A stretch of DNA of 64,000 bases from Chitinophagaceae bacterium. GTDB lineage: Bacteria; Bacteroidota; Bacteroidia; Chitinophagales; Chitinophagaceae. Each line of letters opens with the position of its first letter. Positions within the stretch are counted from its first letter, which is position 1. The stretch lies in assembly GCA_016719165.1 (NCBI GenBank), contig JADKAJ010000001.1, positions 124,001-188,000 of the forward strand, given 5' to 3'. The position numbers and the translations under genes were made by a program. Shown one piece after another: positions 36,211 to 45,383 of the stretch. The notes beneath the pieces were generated by a model. It worked only from the letters and a program-made list of their open reading frames with translations, did no database searches and had not been told where the DNA came from.

Positions 36211-36470
36211 TGCGGCTGGCATCTGTCCGGTATAACTAACCCTTAGCAAAGTCTGCAGTCTTTAAGTGCAGGCTGCACTTCAATGGTGGGTTTATAATCT
36301 ACTTTTCAGTTTTAATTTCCCTGGTTATTTATTCTTCCGCGACTTTATGTTTAATGATTCATGGTGCAATAAAAATGGGATTCCGGAATGCGTGTCATGG
36401 TTTTCGGTTCATCGTAAAAATGTCCTATTTTGCCACATCGTATCATTAATAAAGCCCTTCCGGCAGATAC

Positions 36471-37754
36471 ATGAAAAAGGTCCCTTTGTATATCAAGATC
36501 ATTGCGGGAATGTTAGCAGGTGTATTATTTGCAATTGTTGCTATTCAATTTAGCGGCGGTGTAAAGTTTACTAGAGACTGGATCAAGCCTTTTGGTAACA
36601 TATTTATCAATATGCTTAAACTGATTGCAGTTCCTTTGATACTGGCCTCCCTGATAAAAGGGGTGTCTGATTTAAAAGACATTTCTAAGTTATCAAGGAT
36701 GGGGTTAAGATCAGTTGTACTTTATCTTTTTACAACCGTATTCGCCGTTTGCCTGGGACTGGTGATCGTCAATATTATCAAACCCGGTGCATCCATCAGT
36801 GAAGAAACGAGGACCCAGATGTTATCTGCTTATGGTGGTGATGCCAATAAAAAACAACAGGAAGCGGTTCAGCAACAGGGCTCAGGGCCGCTTAAGTTCC
36901 TGGAAGATATCGTTCCGGATAATATCATTAATGCCGCTTCTACGAACTCGACCATGCTGCAGGTAATATTTTTTGCGTTGTTTTTAGGCATATCATTGAT
37001 TTTGATACCGGCAGAAAGAGCAAAACCAGTAAAAGATTTTTTTGACAGTTTTAATGAGGTCATTCTCAAAATGATTGACCTTATTATGAAAATCGCACCA
37101 TTCGGGGTCTTTGCATTGATGGCGGCCCTGGTAGCGGAATCTCCCGGTTTCGAAATATTTAAAGCGCTGGGTAAGTATGCGTTAACAGTTCTTATTGGGT
37201 TAGTGATACTGATCTTTATTTTTTACCCGGTTCTGATCTTTTTATTTACCAAACGGAATCCCATTCAGTTTATTAAACAGGTTTATCCTGCACAATTGCT
37301 TGCTTTTTCTACCAGCTCAAGTGCTGCCACGCTGCCGGTTACAATGGAAACAGTGGAAAAAAGAGTGGGTGTCGACAATGAAGTCAGCAGTTTTGTGCTT
37401 CCGATTGGGGCTACTGTAAATATGGATGGTACCAGTTTATACCAGGCCGTTGCGGCCGTTTTCATTGCACAGGCTTTTGGTATGGATTTAGGACTTACCG
37501 CTCAATTAGGGATCATTGTTACTGCCACCCTTGCTTCCATCGGATCTGCAGCAGTTCCTAGTGCGGGTATGGTCATGCTGGTGATCGTCCTGGCGCAGGC
37601 CGGAATTCCGGAAGCAGGATTAGCACTTATATTTGCCGTAGACAGACCTTTGGATATGGTAAGAACAGTAGCCAATGTGACCAGTGATTGTACGGTGGCT
37701 ACTATTGTTGCAAAATCAATTGGAAAATTAGAAGATCCTCACCCTGTTGTTTAA
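36471..37754 (+). CDS. DAACS-family dicarboxylate/amino acid:cation symporter (second)
   Basis: 427 residues, GltP-like, closer in style to classical glutamate/aspartate transporters: FSTSSSAATLPVTMETVEKR near residue 280, PIGATVNMDGTSLYQAVAAVF near 305 and the DRPLDMVRTVANVTSDC segment near 385. It differs strongly from the preceding family member, so the two are old paralogues with different substrates rather than a recent duplication. It leads a tight run with DedA, MFS and GT9 genes. Confidence 0.92.
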   Translation: MKKVPLYIKIIAGMLAGVLFAIVAIQFSGGVKFTRDWIKPFGNIFINMLKLIAVPLILASLIKGVSDLKDISKLSRMGLRSVVLYLFTTVFAVCLGLVIVNIIKPGASISEETRTQMLSAYGGDANKKQQEAVQQQGSGPLKFLEDIVPDNIINAASTNSTMLQVIFFALFLGISLILIPAERAKPVKDFFDSFNEVILKMIDLIMKIAPFGVFALMAALVAESPGFEIFKALGKYALTVLIGLVILIFIFYPVLIFLFTKRNPIQFIKQVYPAQLLAFSTSSSAATLPVTMETVEKRVGVDNEVSSFVLPIGATVNMDGTSLYQAVAAVFIAQAFGMDLGLTAQLGIIVTATLASIGSAAVPSAGMVMLVIVLAQAGIPEAGLALIFAVDRPLDMVRTVANVTSDCTVATIVAKSIGKLEDPHPVV

Positions 37755-37773
37755 CACATTTATTTAATTTATT

Positions 37774-38532
37774 ATGTTCGAATTATTAGATGCCTTTCAT
37801 TGGACCCAGCTTTTACAACCTCAGTTTTATGTAGAAAACGGGGGACTATGGTTGTTGTTATTTGTTGTTTTTGCCGAGACGGGATTATTTGTTGGGTTTT
37901 TCCTCCCCGGGGATTCTTTATTATTCGTAGCCGGTATTTATGCCCATGAAATAACCCAAAAAACAGGTGAAGTGGTTCCCGGCCTGGCTTACCAGTTTCT
38001 CGATCTTATTGGAATGGGACATATCAGAAATGAATGGGTAGATCTGTTTGTACTGGTGGGACTTATTGCATTCATGGGCATACTCGGCAATACAGTAGGG
38101 TATTGGACAGGCCGAAAAGTGGGGCCCGCAATGTATCAATGGCGGGACCGGTTTCTCTTTAAAAAACGTTACCTGCACCAGGCGCATGATTTTTATGAAA
38201 AGCATGGAGGGCTTGCTGTAATTGGTGCCCGTTTCCTTCCTTTTATCAGAACCTTTGCGCCCATTGTGGCAGGTATAGTACAAATGGACAGAAAGAAGTT
38301 TCATTTTTTTAATATAGTGGGTAGCATCGCCTGGGTATTCTCTATGATTTTTGGTGGATATTTTTTGCAAAAATGGATACTAAGCCAGTTTGGCTTTGAC
38401 TTAAAAGAACACCTGGAATTGATCGTGCTGGGTATCGTGCTGGTCACCACGGCACCGGTAATTATTAAAATGATCTCAGGACGCAAAAAGAAGCCTGCTG
38501 AAACAACAGGCGGTGATTCAAAACAATCATAA
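37774..38532 (+). CDS. DedA-family membrane protein
   Basis: 252 residues, inner membrane. The family pattern is clear: GLFVGFFLPGDSLLFVAG near residue 40, ILGNTVGYWTGRKVGP near 108 and the arginine motif GARFLPFIRTFAPIVAG near 148. DedA proteins are proposed lipid flippases (undecaprenyl phosphate or phospholipid) and affect membrane potential. It starts 19 bases after the symporter gene and ends 3 bases before the MFS start. Confidence 0.92.
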   Translation: MFELLDAFHWTQLLQPQFYVENGGLWLLLFVVFAETGLFVGFFLPGDSLLFVAGIYAHEITQKTGEVVPGLAYQFLDLIGMGHIRNEWVDLFVLVGLIAFMGILGNTVGYWTGRKVGPAMYQWRDRFLFKKRYLHQAHDFYEKHGGLAVIGARFLPFIRTFAPIVAGIVQMDRKKFHFFNIVGSIAWVFSMIFGGYFLQKWILSQFGFDLKEHLELIVLGIVLVTTAPVIIKMISGRKKKPAETTGGDSKQS

Positions 38533-38535
38533 AGC

Positions 38536-39795
38536 ATGAACCAGGCAAAACCTGTTTCCATTTTTAATATTGCTGTTATTGTTGCAGCACTTGGATACTT
38601 TGTAGACATCTATGATCTGTTGTTGTTCACTATTGTACGGGAACCCAGTCTTGCGGGTTTGGGTGTTGACCTAACAATTAAAAAAGATGTAATAGCTGCA
38701 AGCACCAAAGTAATTAACTGGCAAATGTGGGGCTTGTTGATCGGTGGTATTATCTGGGGAGTGATGGGAGATAAAAAAGGAAGGCTGAGTGTATTGTTTG
38801 GTTCTATTATTCTTTATTCTATCGCCAATTTTTTTACCGGGTTTGTTCAAACAGTAGAGCAGTATGCTTTTGCAAGATTTGCAGCAGGAATCGGCCTTGC
38901 AGGTGAATTAGGTGCCGGTATCACATTGGTAAGTGAATTGTTGCCAAAAAATAAGAGGGGGATCGGAACTTCATTAGTGGCTGGTATTGGTTTGTTTGGT
39001 GCTGTAGCCGCCTATTTCACTTTTAAATTTACCGATGATTGGCGGTTGTGTTATAAAATCGGAGCAGGGTTAGGAATCATGTTATTATTTCTGCGGATTA
39101 AAGTAGCGGAAAGCGGAATGTTCAGCCAGGTGAAGAATCAGAATATTTCAAAGGGAAACCTGTTGATGTTTTTTAATAACGGAAAGCGGTTCAAGAAGTA
39201 TATACTTGCAATACTCATCGGTATGCCCACCTGGTTTGTTATTGGCATTTTAGTTAATCTCAGTAACAGGTTTGCCACTGAGTTTTACGGGGAGAATAAA
39301 ATTGAGTCTGGCCGTGCTATTATGTATGCTTATGCTGCAATTGCTATCGGTGATATATTGGTTGGATTGGTGAGCCAGTATTTTAAGAGCAGGAAAAAAG
39401 CGTTATACCTGTTTTATTTCTTTGCAATTGTTTCCGGAATTTACTTTTTTAGCGGGTATGTTCAGAGTGATACATCGATGTATATAGCATGTGCTGCTTT
39501 GGGGTTCAGTACCGGATTTTGGGCCATATTTGTTACCATGGGTGCAGAGCAGTTCGGTACTAATCTTCGGGCAACAGCAGCTACTACAATACCTAATTTT
39601 GTAAGAGGTTCTTTACCGCTGATTAATTTAATGTTTGTTGGTTTGTTTCAGCAAAGTATTGGCTGGAGTTTTGTGAAAAGCGCAATGATTACAGGCATAA
39701 TTGTAATGTTGATAACACTTATTGCTGCTTACTTTACAGAAGAAACGTTCCATAAGGATCTGAATTATACTGAGCCTGAAGATATAATGCCTTAA
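38536..39795 (+). CDS. Major facilitator superfamily transporter
   Basis: 419 residues, about 12 helices. The MFS signature appears after helix 2 (GVMGDKKGRLSVLFGSI near residue 75), with FARFAAGIGLAGELGAGITLVSELLP in helix 4, typical of metabolite:proton symporters. The substrate cannot be told. It lies between DedA and GT9 genes with 3- and 10-base gaps. Confidence 0.88.
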   Translation: MNQAKPVSIFNIAVIVAALGYFVDIYDLLLFTIVREPSLAGLGVDLTIKKDVIAASTKVINWQMWGLLIGGIIWGVMGDKKGRLSVLFGSIILYSIANFFTGFVQTVEQYAFARFAAGIGLAGELGAGITLVSELLPKNKRGIGTSLVAGIGLFGAVAAYFTFKFTDDWRLCYKIGAGLGIMLLFLRIKVAESGMFSQVKNQNISKGNLLMFFNNGKRFKKYILAILIGMPTWFVIGILVNLSNRFATEFYGENKIESGRAIMYAYAAIAIGDILVGLVSQYFKSRKKALYLFYFFAIVSGIYFFSGYVQSDTSMYIACAALGFSTGFWAIFVTMGAEQFGTNLRATAATTIPNFVRGSLPLINLMFVGLFQQSIGWSFVKSAMITGIIVMLITLIAAYFTEETFHKDLNYTEPEDIMP

Positions 39796-39805
39796 CGTAT
39801 TGAAT

Positions 39806-40798
39806 GTGGCAAAATTCCTTCTCATACGGTTTTCATCGATTGGTGATATTGTTCTCACAACACCCGTTATCCGCTGCCTGAAAAAACAGGTGCCGGATGC
39901 AGAGGTCCATTTTTTGGTGAAAGATTCCTTTCGTTCAGTGGTTGAACATAATCCTTACATTGATAAAGTTCATGTACTGGCACATAGCTGGGAACTGATG
40001 ATGGAAGAACTAAAAACGGAGGATTATGATTATATCATTGACCTTCATCACAATACCAAAACGTTGAGGGTTAAAAATGCATTGAAGAAGAAATCATATT
40101 CATTTTATAAACTCAATATTGAAAAGTATATTCTTACCAGTATCAAGATTAATATTTTACCACGGGTACATATCGTCGACCGTTACATTAAAACTGTTGA
40201 ATCATTTGGAGTGAAAAATGATGGGCTGGGACTTGATTATTTTATTTCACCTGCCGATGAGACCAGTAAAGAAGATATCCCGGTTTCGCATTCAGCCGGC
40301 TATATAGCCTGCGTGATTGGGGCGGCACATGGTACTAAAAGATGGCCGGTACATAAGTGGATGGCATTTTGTAAAGAAATTGACCATCCTGTTATTTTGC
40401 TGGGAGGAAAAGAAGACGCTTCTAACGGAGATGAAATTACCTCGGTTGACCCCATAAAGATTTATAATGCCTGCGGTAAGTTTAAGCTTAACGAAAGTGC
40501 GAACCTGGTTCGGAAAGCAAGACTGGTCATCAGCAATGATACAGGATTGATGCATATCGCTGCAGCTTATAAAAAGCAGGTTATTTCTTTGTGGGGGAAT
40601 ACTGTTCCGGAATTTGGCATGACACCTTATTACGGAGATAGTGCCATTTCGTCTATTCCATTACAAACAAAAGTCTGGTGCAGACCTTGTTCAAAGATTG
40701 GCTATGACAAATGCCCGCTGGGCCATTTCAAATGCATGGAAAAAATTACAGTAGATGAACTCTTGGAAAGAGTCAGGCAAAAGATTGCACTCATTTAG
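39806..40798 (+). CDS. Glycosyltransferase family 9 (heptosyltransferase-like)
   Basis: A cytosolic GT-B transferase of about 330 residues for lipopolysaccharide-type glycans. It begins with the family start FLLIRFSSIGDIVLTTPVIRCL, has GAAHGTKRWPVHKWMAF in mid-protein and NDTGLMHIAAAYKK (nucleotide-sugar site) near residue 240. The start is a GTG at 39806 or a TTG two codons earlier at 39800; neither has an ATG alternative. C-terminal CRPCSKIGYDKCPLGHFKCM is a cysteine cluster seen in this branch. It ends the 36.5-40.8 kb gene run. Confidence 0.88.
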   Translation: MAKFLLIRFSSIGDIVLTTPVIRCLKKQVPDAEVHFLVKDSFRSVVEHNPYIDKVHVLAHSWELMMEELKTEDYDYIIDLHHNTKTLRVKNALKKKSYSFYKLNIEKYILTSIKINILPRVHIVDRYIKTVESFGVKNDGLGLDYFISPADETSKEDIPVSHSAGYIACVIGAAHGTKRWPVHKWMAFCKEIDHPVILLGGKEDASNGDEITSVDPIKIYNACGKFKLNESANLVRKARLVISNDTGLMHIAAAYKKQVISLWGNTVPEFGMTPYYGDSAISSIPLQTKVWCRPCSKIGYDKCPLGHFKCMEKITVDELLERVRQKIALI

Positions 40799-40855
40799 GA
40801 CAAGAATACCTTTGCCTGGCTCTTAAGAATATACAAGTGTGTTTTCGGCTGTTTA

Positions 40856-40963
40856 CTAATTCATAAAGAATACAGCCAGTAAAGCAAAGACTACCAAAAA
40901 GCCTGTAATAATCAAACGGGCCTGTACGTCTTCATTGCTGATCATGTGTCTAATTTTCTTCAT
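40856..40963 (-). CDS. Predicted 35-residue single-helix membrane peptide
   Basis: An ATG frame in the gap between the GT9 gene and the hydrolase gene encodes MKKIRHMISNEDVQARLIIT followed by a 15-residue hydrophobic segment (FLVVFALLAVFFM) and a stop. Charged N-terminus plus one helix is the layout of small membrane peptides. I have no family match. The rest of the 395-base gap (40964-41193) is AT-rich without visible features. Confidence 0.45.
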   Translation of the reverse strand: MKKIRHMISNEDVQARLIITGFLVVFALLAVFFMN

Positions 40964-41193
40964 AACCTGATTTTTTAGTTTTCAAAACGAATGTTAACCA
41001 GGTTTTCCAGGAGTTGGGATAAGGTATTCAGAAAGGATAGGGGGACAATGACTTAGATGGTACAAAAATAGAATGCAAAATCTTGAATTGCAAGTATAGG
41101 CCGGTATTTTTTTAAGTTAGATTTATTAATCGGAAAACTACGATGTTTCGGATCTGATATTGTATTTAAGATGATAATTATAATAAGCAAATT

Positions 41194-42138
41194 GTGATTT
41201 ATACTACTATTTATATTTTTTTCCTGGTTGCCTGTTCATTGGATGCTGCTTCCCGGCAACCTGTAAGCCATATCGATTCATTCAGATTGTATGGCGATGT
41301 AAAGGTTACAATAGATAAGCCTGCTGATTTTAAAAAAAATAAAGAAACAATTATTACTTTTTTTGCGCTTCCTAATGGTAATACTACAGAACAAACAATG
41401 GGTAAAAGAATGTTGCCGGGCGATGACTGGCATTTTGATATTCAACACATAAGGGCACAGACAAAGTTTATACGCCAACAAATGAAGAAAAAGAACTTTG
41501 TTGTCATTTACCTGGAGAATAATTATAAAAGCTGGCCTGCATGGAAACAGAAGCATCCCGGGTACAGACATGAAATACCTCATCTTATAGATTCCCTCGC
41601 TGGTCTGTCAAAATCAAGAAAAAGAAGTGTATACCTGAATGGGCATAGTGGGGGAGGCAGTTTCATCTTTGGTTACCTGGCTGGTGTGGAACGTATTCCG
41701 GCTACTATAAAACGAATTAGCTTTCTTGACAGTGATTATGCATATGACAGCAGCTATTATCCTAAACTTAAAACCTGGTTGCAGCAGGTACCCGGAAGTT
41801 GCCTTAACGTTTTTGCTTACAATGACAGTGTCGCAATATATAATGGTAAACCTGTTGTGTCTCCGACCGGGGGAACCTGGTACAGAAGCAGGTTGTTATT
41901 AAGTCATTTGCGAAACGATTTTATATTTTCAGAATTAATTACAGACAGTCTTATTATAAATAAGAGCTGGGATAACAGGATACAGTTTTTTTTTAAAGTA
42001 AATCTTAACCAGGGTATTTATCATACCCAGCAAGTGGAACTGAATGGTTTTATACATTCAGTTCTTTGCGGAACCCGGTATGATTCACAAGGGTACCGCT
42101 ACTATTCCGGAAGGGCTTATGCTGACCTGATCGAATAA
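41194..42138 (+). CDS. Alpha/beta-hydrolase-like putative lipoprotein
   Basis: 314 residues. A short hydrophobic start with a possible lipobox (FLVAC, Cys14) suggests a lipid anchor. LNGHSGGGSFIFGYLAG near residue 152 is a serine nucleophile elbow (GxSxG), and SFLDSDYAYD plus HTQQVELNGFIHSVL could hold the acid and base. Start is GTG; the frame has a stop shortly upstream and no ATG. Substrate unknown; hydrolase call rests on the elbow motif. Confidence 0.6.
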   Translation: MIYTTIYIFFLVACSLDAASRQPVSHIDSFRLYGDVKVTIDKPADFKKNKETIITFFALPNGNTTEQTMGKRMLPGDDWHFDIQHIRAQTKFIRQQMKKKNFVVIYLENNYKSWPAWKQKHPGYRHEIPHLIDSLAGLSKSRKRSVYLNGHSGGGSFIFGYLAGVERIPATIKRISFLDSDYAYDSSYYPKLKTWLQQVPGSCLNVFAYNDSVAIYNGKPVVSPTGGTWYRSRLLLSHLRNDFIFSELITDSLIINKSWDNRIQFFFKVNLNQGIYHTQQVELNGFIHSVLCGTRYDSQGYRYYSGRAYADLIE

Positions 42139-42147
42139 GTTCTGTTG

Positions 42148-42573
42148 TCAGTAGCTGGTTTGAAATAAAACCGGGAACTGCTTTTTTAATTTTTCCTGTT
42201 GTTTGGAACTGAGATTCTCGTATAATTTTCTATGTTTTTGCAGGCACAATTCAGTTAAGGCCCTTTTCTGACCTTCTTTTATTTCATTGATAACAGCATC
42301 AGTTACCAGGTCAGGAATATGGGGGTCGGTCTTCACTAATTTTATTTTATGGTGCATTAGCCCGGTACCCATATAACTTTTAAATAGGCGCTCCTGTATA
42401 TACCGCGCCAGTTCATCGGAGCCAACCCTATCATTGCCAACGGTGATCAGTCCGGTTTCCCGGAGAGTGATCAGGAGTATTTTTTCTGCTTTGAATTCTC
42501 TAATCGGACTTGCATCTGTCTGGAATATCAGACAAGTAAGGCATAACATAAAAAGGAAACCGCTTCGAAGCAT
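42148..42573 (-). CDS. ExbD/TolR-like periplasmic-domain protein with signal peptide
   Basis: 141 residues. A signal peptide (to about TDAS) precedes a domain resembling the C-terminal periplasmic part of ExbD/TolR: ILLITLRETGLITVGNDRVGSDELARYIQERL, then HHKIKLVKTDPHIPDLVTDAVINEIKEGQ. The usual N-terminal ExbD transmembrane helix with its Asp is absent, and no ExbB partner is nearby. A lysine-rich C-terminal helix follows. The ATG at 42573 is chosen over the longer frame from 42648 because it begins the signal peptide. Similarity is weak, so function is open. Confidence 0.55.
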   Translation of the reverse strand: MLRSGFLFMLCLTCLIFQTDASPIREFKAEKILLITLRETGLITVGNDRVGSDELARYIQERLFKSYMGTGLMHHKIKLVKTDPHIPDLVTDAVINEIKEGQKRALTELCLQKHRKLYENLSSKQQEKLKKQFPVLFQTSY

Positions 42574-42669
42574 AATACAATCTTTAAATACGCAGCAAGG
42601 ATTTGGTGTAAGTACAAATGAAGCTATGTTTTTATATAATTCTACCAATATTTAAACTGAAAATTTTAA

Positions 42670-44571
42670 TTATTGGATTTCACTAAGTTCCAGCCAGCGA
42701 AGTTCTTTTTCATCTAAAAGCCGGGTTACATCGCCAATACGGTTTGAAAGTTGCTGTAGTTCCCCGAATGGGGTATTGCCATCATTCAGTTTTTCTGTAA
42801 TGGATATTTTTTCTTTTGAAAGATCGCTGATTTCTTTTTCCAGCAATTCGAATTCCCGTTTCTCTTTATAAGAAAGTTGACGTTTTTTCCCGGCAGTTAC
42901 CTGATCCTGGTTAGCAGAAGAAACGGGTTTTTCTATTTCGCCTATATAGGAAGCACCATTTTTTTCTGTTAATGACTGGCCATTGGCTGTAGCCTGCCTG
43001 TATTGTGTATAGTTGCCTGGAAAATCTCTTATCATCCCATCACCTTCAAACACAAACAGGTGATCAACCAGCCGATCCATAAAATACCGGTCGTGAGATA
43101 CGATAAGTAAACAACCGGGAAACTCACTTAAGAAATTTTCCAAAACGCCCAGTGTAGGTAAGTCAAGGTCGTTGGTTGGTTCATCCAGGATCAGGAAGTT
43201 GGGATTCCGGAAAAGAATAGAAAGCAGGTGCAGTCTTCTTTTTTCACCCCCGCTTAGTTTACTGATGTAGGTATATTGTTTATCCGGGTCGAATAAAAAT
43301 AATTGCAGGAATTGCGCTGCACTCAGCGTTCCACCGGTAGCCAGTGGAAAGTTCTCGGCAATATTTTTTACAAACTCAATCACCCTCATGTCTTCTTTTA
43401 CGATCAAACCTTGTTGGGAATAATTGCCAAAAATGACAGTATCGCCAATGTTGATTTTACCACTGTCTGCTTTTTCAAGTCCCTGCAGGATATTGATGAA
43501 AGTGGATTTACCTACTCCGTTTTTTCCAACCACACCAATCCGCTCTCCTTTTTTAAATGTGTAATCAAACCCTTTCAGGAGTATCTTGTCACCATAACTT
43601 TTATATATTTTTTTAAGCTCAATAATTTTTCCCCCCAACCGGCTCATCTTCATATTTAACTGCAACTGCTCATCAATGATCTGCTGCTTGGCTTTTTTTT
43701 CTACCTCGTAAAAATTATCCTGCCGGCTTTTGCTTTTTGTAGTCCTGGCTTTGGGTTGCTTCCGCATCCACTCCAGTTCCTTTCGATAGGTATTTTTGGC
43801 TTTATCAATGGAGGAGAGATCATTTTCTATCCGTGCAGCTTTTTTTTCCAGGTAATTCTCGTAATCGCCTTTGTATACATACATATTGCTTCCATCCAAT
43901 TCCCATATTTCTTTGCAGACCGTATCCAGGAAGTAGCGGTCATGGGTGACTAATAACAGGGTAACTTTTTCCTTGTCGAGGTAATGCTCCAGCCATTCTA
44001 CCATTTCCACATCAAGATGGTTGGTAGGTTCATCCATGATCAACAGGACATGTTTATGCTCAAAGCCTATGTCAATCAGTGTTTTTGCCAATGCCACTCT
44101 TTTTCGCTGGCCACCACTTAACGTACTCACAGGTTGGCTCAGGTGATGAATATTCAGCTTCTCAAGCACCTGCTTTACTTTGGTATCAAAATCCCAGGCT
44201 CCGAGTTCATCCATTTTGATGATAGCAGCACTTAGTTTTTCTGCATTTTCCTCTTCGCTAATGACTTCATATTCTTTAATGGCGTTAATGATGGGATGGT
44301 TATGAAAGAATATATTGTCCAGCACCGACTTTTCTTCAACGAAAGTGGGTTCCTGTTCAAATAACACTACATCAACATCTTTATTGACCCATACTTTTCC
44401 TTCATCTGCTGTTTCTTTTCCTGCCAATATTCTTAATAAAGTGGATTTACCGGTGCCGTTTCGGGCTACCAGGGCAATTTTGTCGCCTTCTTCAATATGG
44501 AATGTTATATCTGAAAAGAGTGGTTGTATGCCGTAACTCTTGGTCAATCCTTCAACTGAAACATAATGCAT
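42670..44571 (-). CDS. ABC-F family ATPase, Uup-like
   Basis: A soluble duplicated-ATPase protein of 633 residues that acts on ribosomes rather than in transport. First ABC domain: Walker A ARNGTGKSTLLRIL near residue 37, LSGGQRKRVALAKTL, Walker B LLIMDEPTNHLDVEMVEWLEHYL. Linker about residues 245-310. Second domain: GKNGVGKSTFINIL, LSGGEKRRLHLLSIL, LILDEPTNDLD. A C-terminal coiled coil (residues about 560-630) matches the Uup-type tail. A TATCTTTG box lies five bases before the ATG. Confidence 0.92.
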   Translation of the reverse strand: MHYVSVEGLTKSYGIQPLFSDITFHIEEGDKIALVARNGTGKSTLLRILAGKETADEGKVWVNKDVDVVLFEQEPTFVEEKSVLDNIFFHNHPIINAIKEYEVISEEENAEKLSAAIIKMDELGAWDFDTKVKQVLEKLNIHHLSQPVSTLSGGQRKRVALAKTLIDIGFEHKHVLLIMDEPTNHLDVEMVEWLEHYLDKEKVTLLLVTHDRYFLDTVCKEIWELDGSNMYVYKGDYENYLEKKAARIENDLSSIDKAKNTYRKELEWMRKQPKARTTKSKSRQDNFYEVEKKAKQQIIDEQLQLNMKMSRLGGKIIELKKIYKSYGDKILLKGFDYTFKKGERIGVVGKNGVGKSTFINILQGLEKADSGKINIGDTVIFGNYSQQGLIVKEDMRVIEFVKNIAENFPLATGGTLSAAQFLQLFLFDPDKQYTYISKLSGGEKRRLHLLSILFRNPNFLILDEPTNDLDLPTLGVLENFLSEFPGCLLIVSHDRYFMDRLVDHLFVFEGDGMIRDFPGNYTQYRQATANGQSLTEKNGASYIGEIEKPVSSANQDQVTAGKKRQLSYKEKREFELLEKEISDLSKEKISITEKLNDGNTPFGELQQLSNRIGDVTRLLDEKELRWLELSEIQ

Positions 44572-44576
44572 AGCGG

Positions 44577-44584
44577 CAAAGATA
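44577..44584 (-). promoter_or_regulatory. TAnnTTTG -7 box, 5 bases before the ABC-F gene ATG
   Basis: TATCTTTG on the minus strand, exact consensus match, so close to the ATG that a leaderless message is predicted. Confidence 0.4.
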
Positions 44585-44586
44585 AC

Positions 44587-45237
44587 TTAACGTCCCAGAA
44601 GATAGATAAACAGGGAAATAATGATTGTCAGGATAATAATGACAACCAGGGAATATTTTTCCCGGTGACTTTTTTTTTGACGTTGCCGGATGAAAATATT
44701 TAACTGTTCTGTTGCAACCGGGTCTTTGTCACTAAGTTTCTTAAGTTGGATAAATATGTCTTTTGTGTAAATGGGAGGTAACGGTTTTATGGCATGCAAT
44801 AAAATTGATACAATTTGCCGGATTGTATCCGGCTCATTAAATTGGTGAAGTTTTTCTATCGATGTATCAGGTATTAAATCCATGATATACTGTTGTAATC
44901 CCATTTTATCCATCCTGAAAACATCAATCTTTGAAACATATTGCTCCAGCTCAAGGGCTTGTTTAAGTACTGTTACGGGAGTGATAACTTCCTGAGTTTT
45001 TCTGTTCCCGGTACTTTGATGGTACCACCGTTGTTGCAGGTAATATTCCTTTTTGGCCGGATCAGACAGCATTTCATATGCCTCTTTTATATCGGTAAAC
45101 AGCGCTGTAGCATAGGGATCATTATTATTCTTATCCGGGTGATATTGCTTGGCCAGTTTCCGGTAAGCCTTCTTTACCTCAGGTAAAGAAGCAGAAGGTT
45201 CCAGCTCAAGTATTTGATAATAATCTTTCAGATACAT
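44587..45237 (-). CDS. DnaJ-domain protein with C-terminal membrane anchor
   Basis: 216 residues. J-domain at residues 2-70 with the HPD motif in LAKQYHPDKNNNDPYATALF; a middle helical region; and a C-terminal hydrophobic helix (VVIIILTIIISLFIYLLG) that makes it a tail-anchored co-chaperone. No Gly/Phe or zinc-finger region, so it is a type III J-protein. ATG at 45237 used; a TTG three codons upstream is possible. It ends 15 bases before the ABC-F ATG. Confidence 0.85.
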   Translation of the reverse strand: MYLKDYYQILELEPSASLPEVKKAYRKLAKQYHPDKNNNDPYATALFTDIKEAYEMLSDPAKKEYYLQQRWYHQSTGNRKTQEVITPVTVLKQALELEQYVSKIDVFRMDKMGLQQYIMDLIPDTSIEKLHQFNEPDTIRQIVSILLHAIKPLPPIYTKDIFIQLKKLSDKDPVATEQLNIFIRQRQKKSHREKYSLVVIIILTIIISLFIYLLGR

Positions 45238-45268
45238 AGAAAACAACGAAGTTAAGATGGCTGCTGTT

Positions 45269-45276
45269 CAAAACTA
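45269..45276 (-). promoter_or_regulatory. TAnnTTTG -7 box of the DnaJ-domain gene
   Basis: TAGTTTTG on the minus strand, exact consensus match, 31 bases before the ATG at 45237. Confidence 0.4.
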
Positions 45277-45383
45277 AACCTCCTTTTTAGAAAGAATTTA
45301 CAACCAACTAACATGGAAACCGGTCATATAAAGGCAAATAAGTTTAATTTTAGTTATCATTTTTATATTTTAATTTTTTATAT

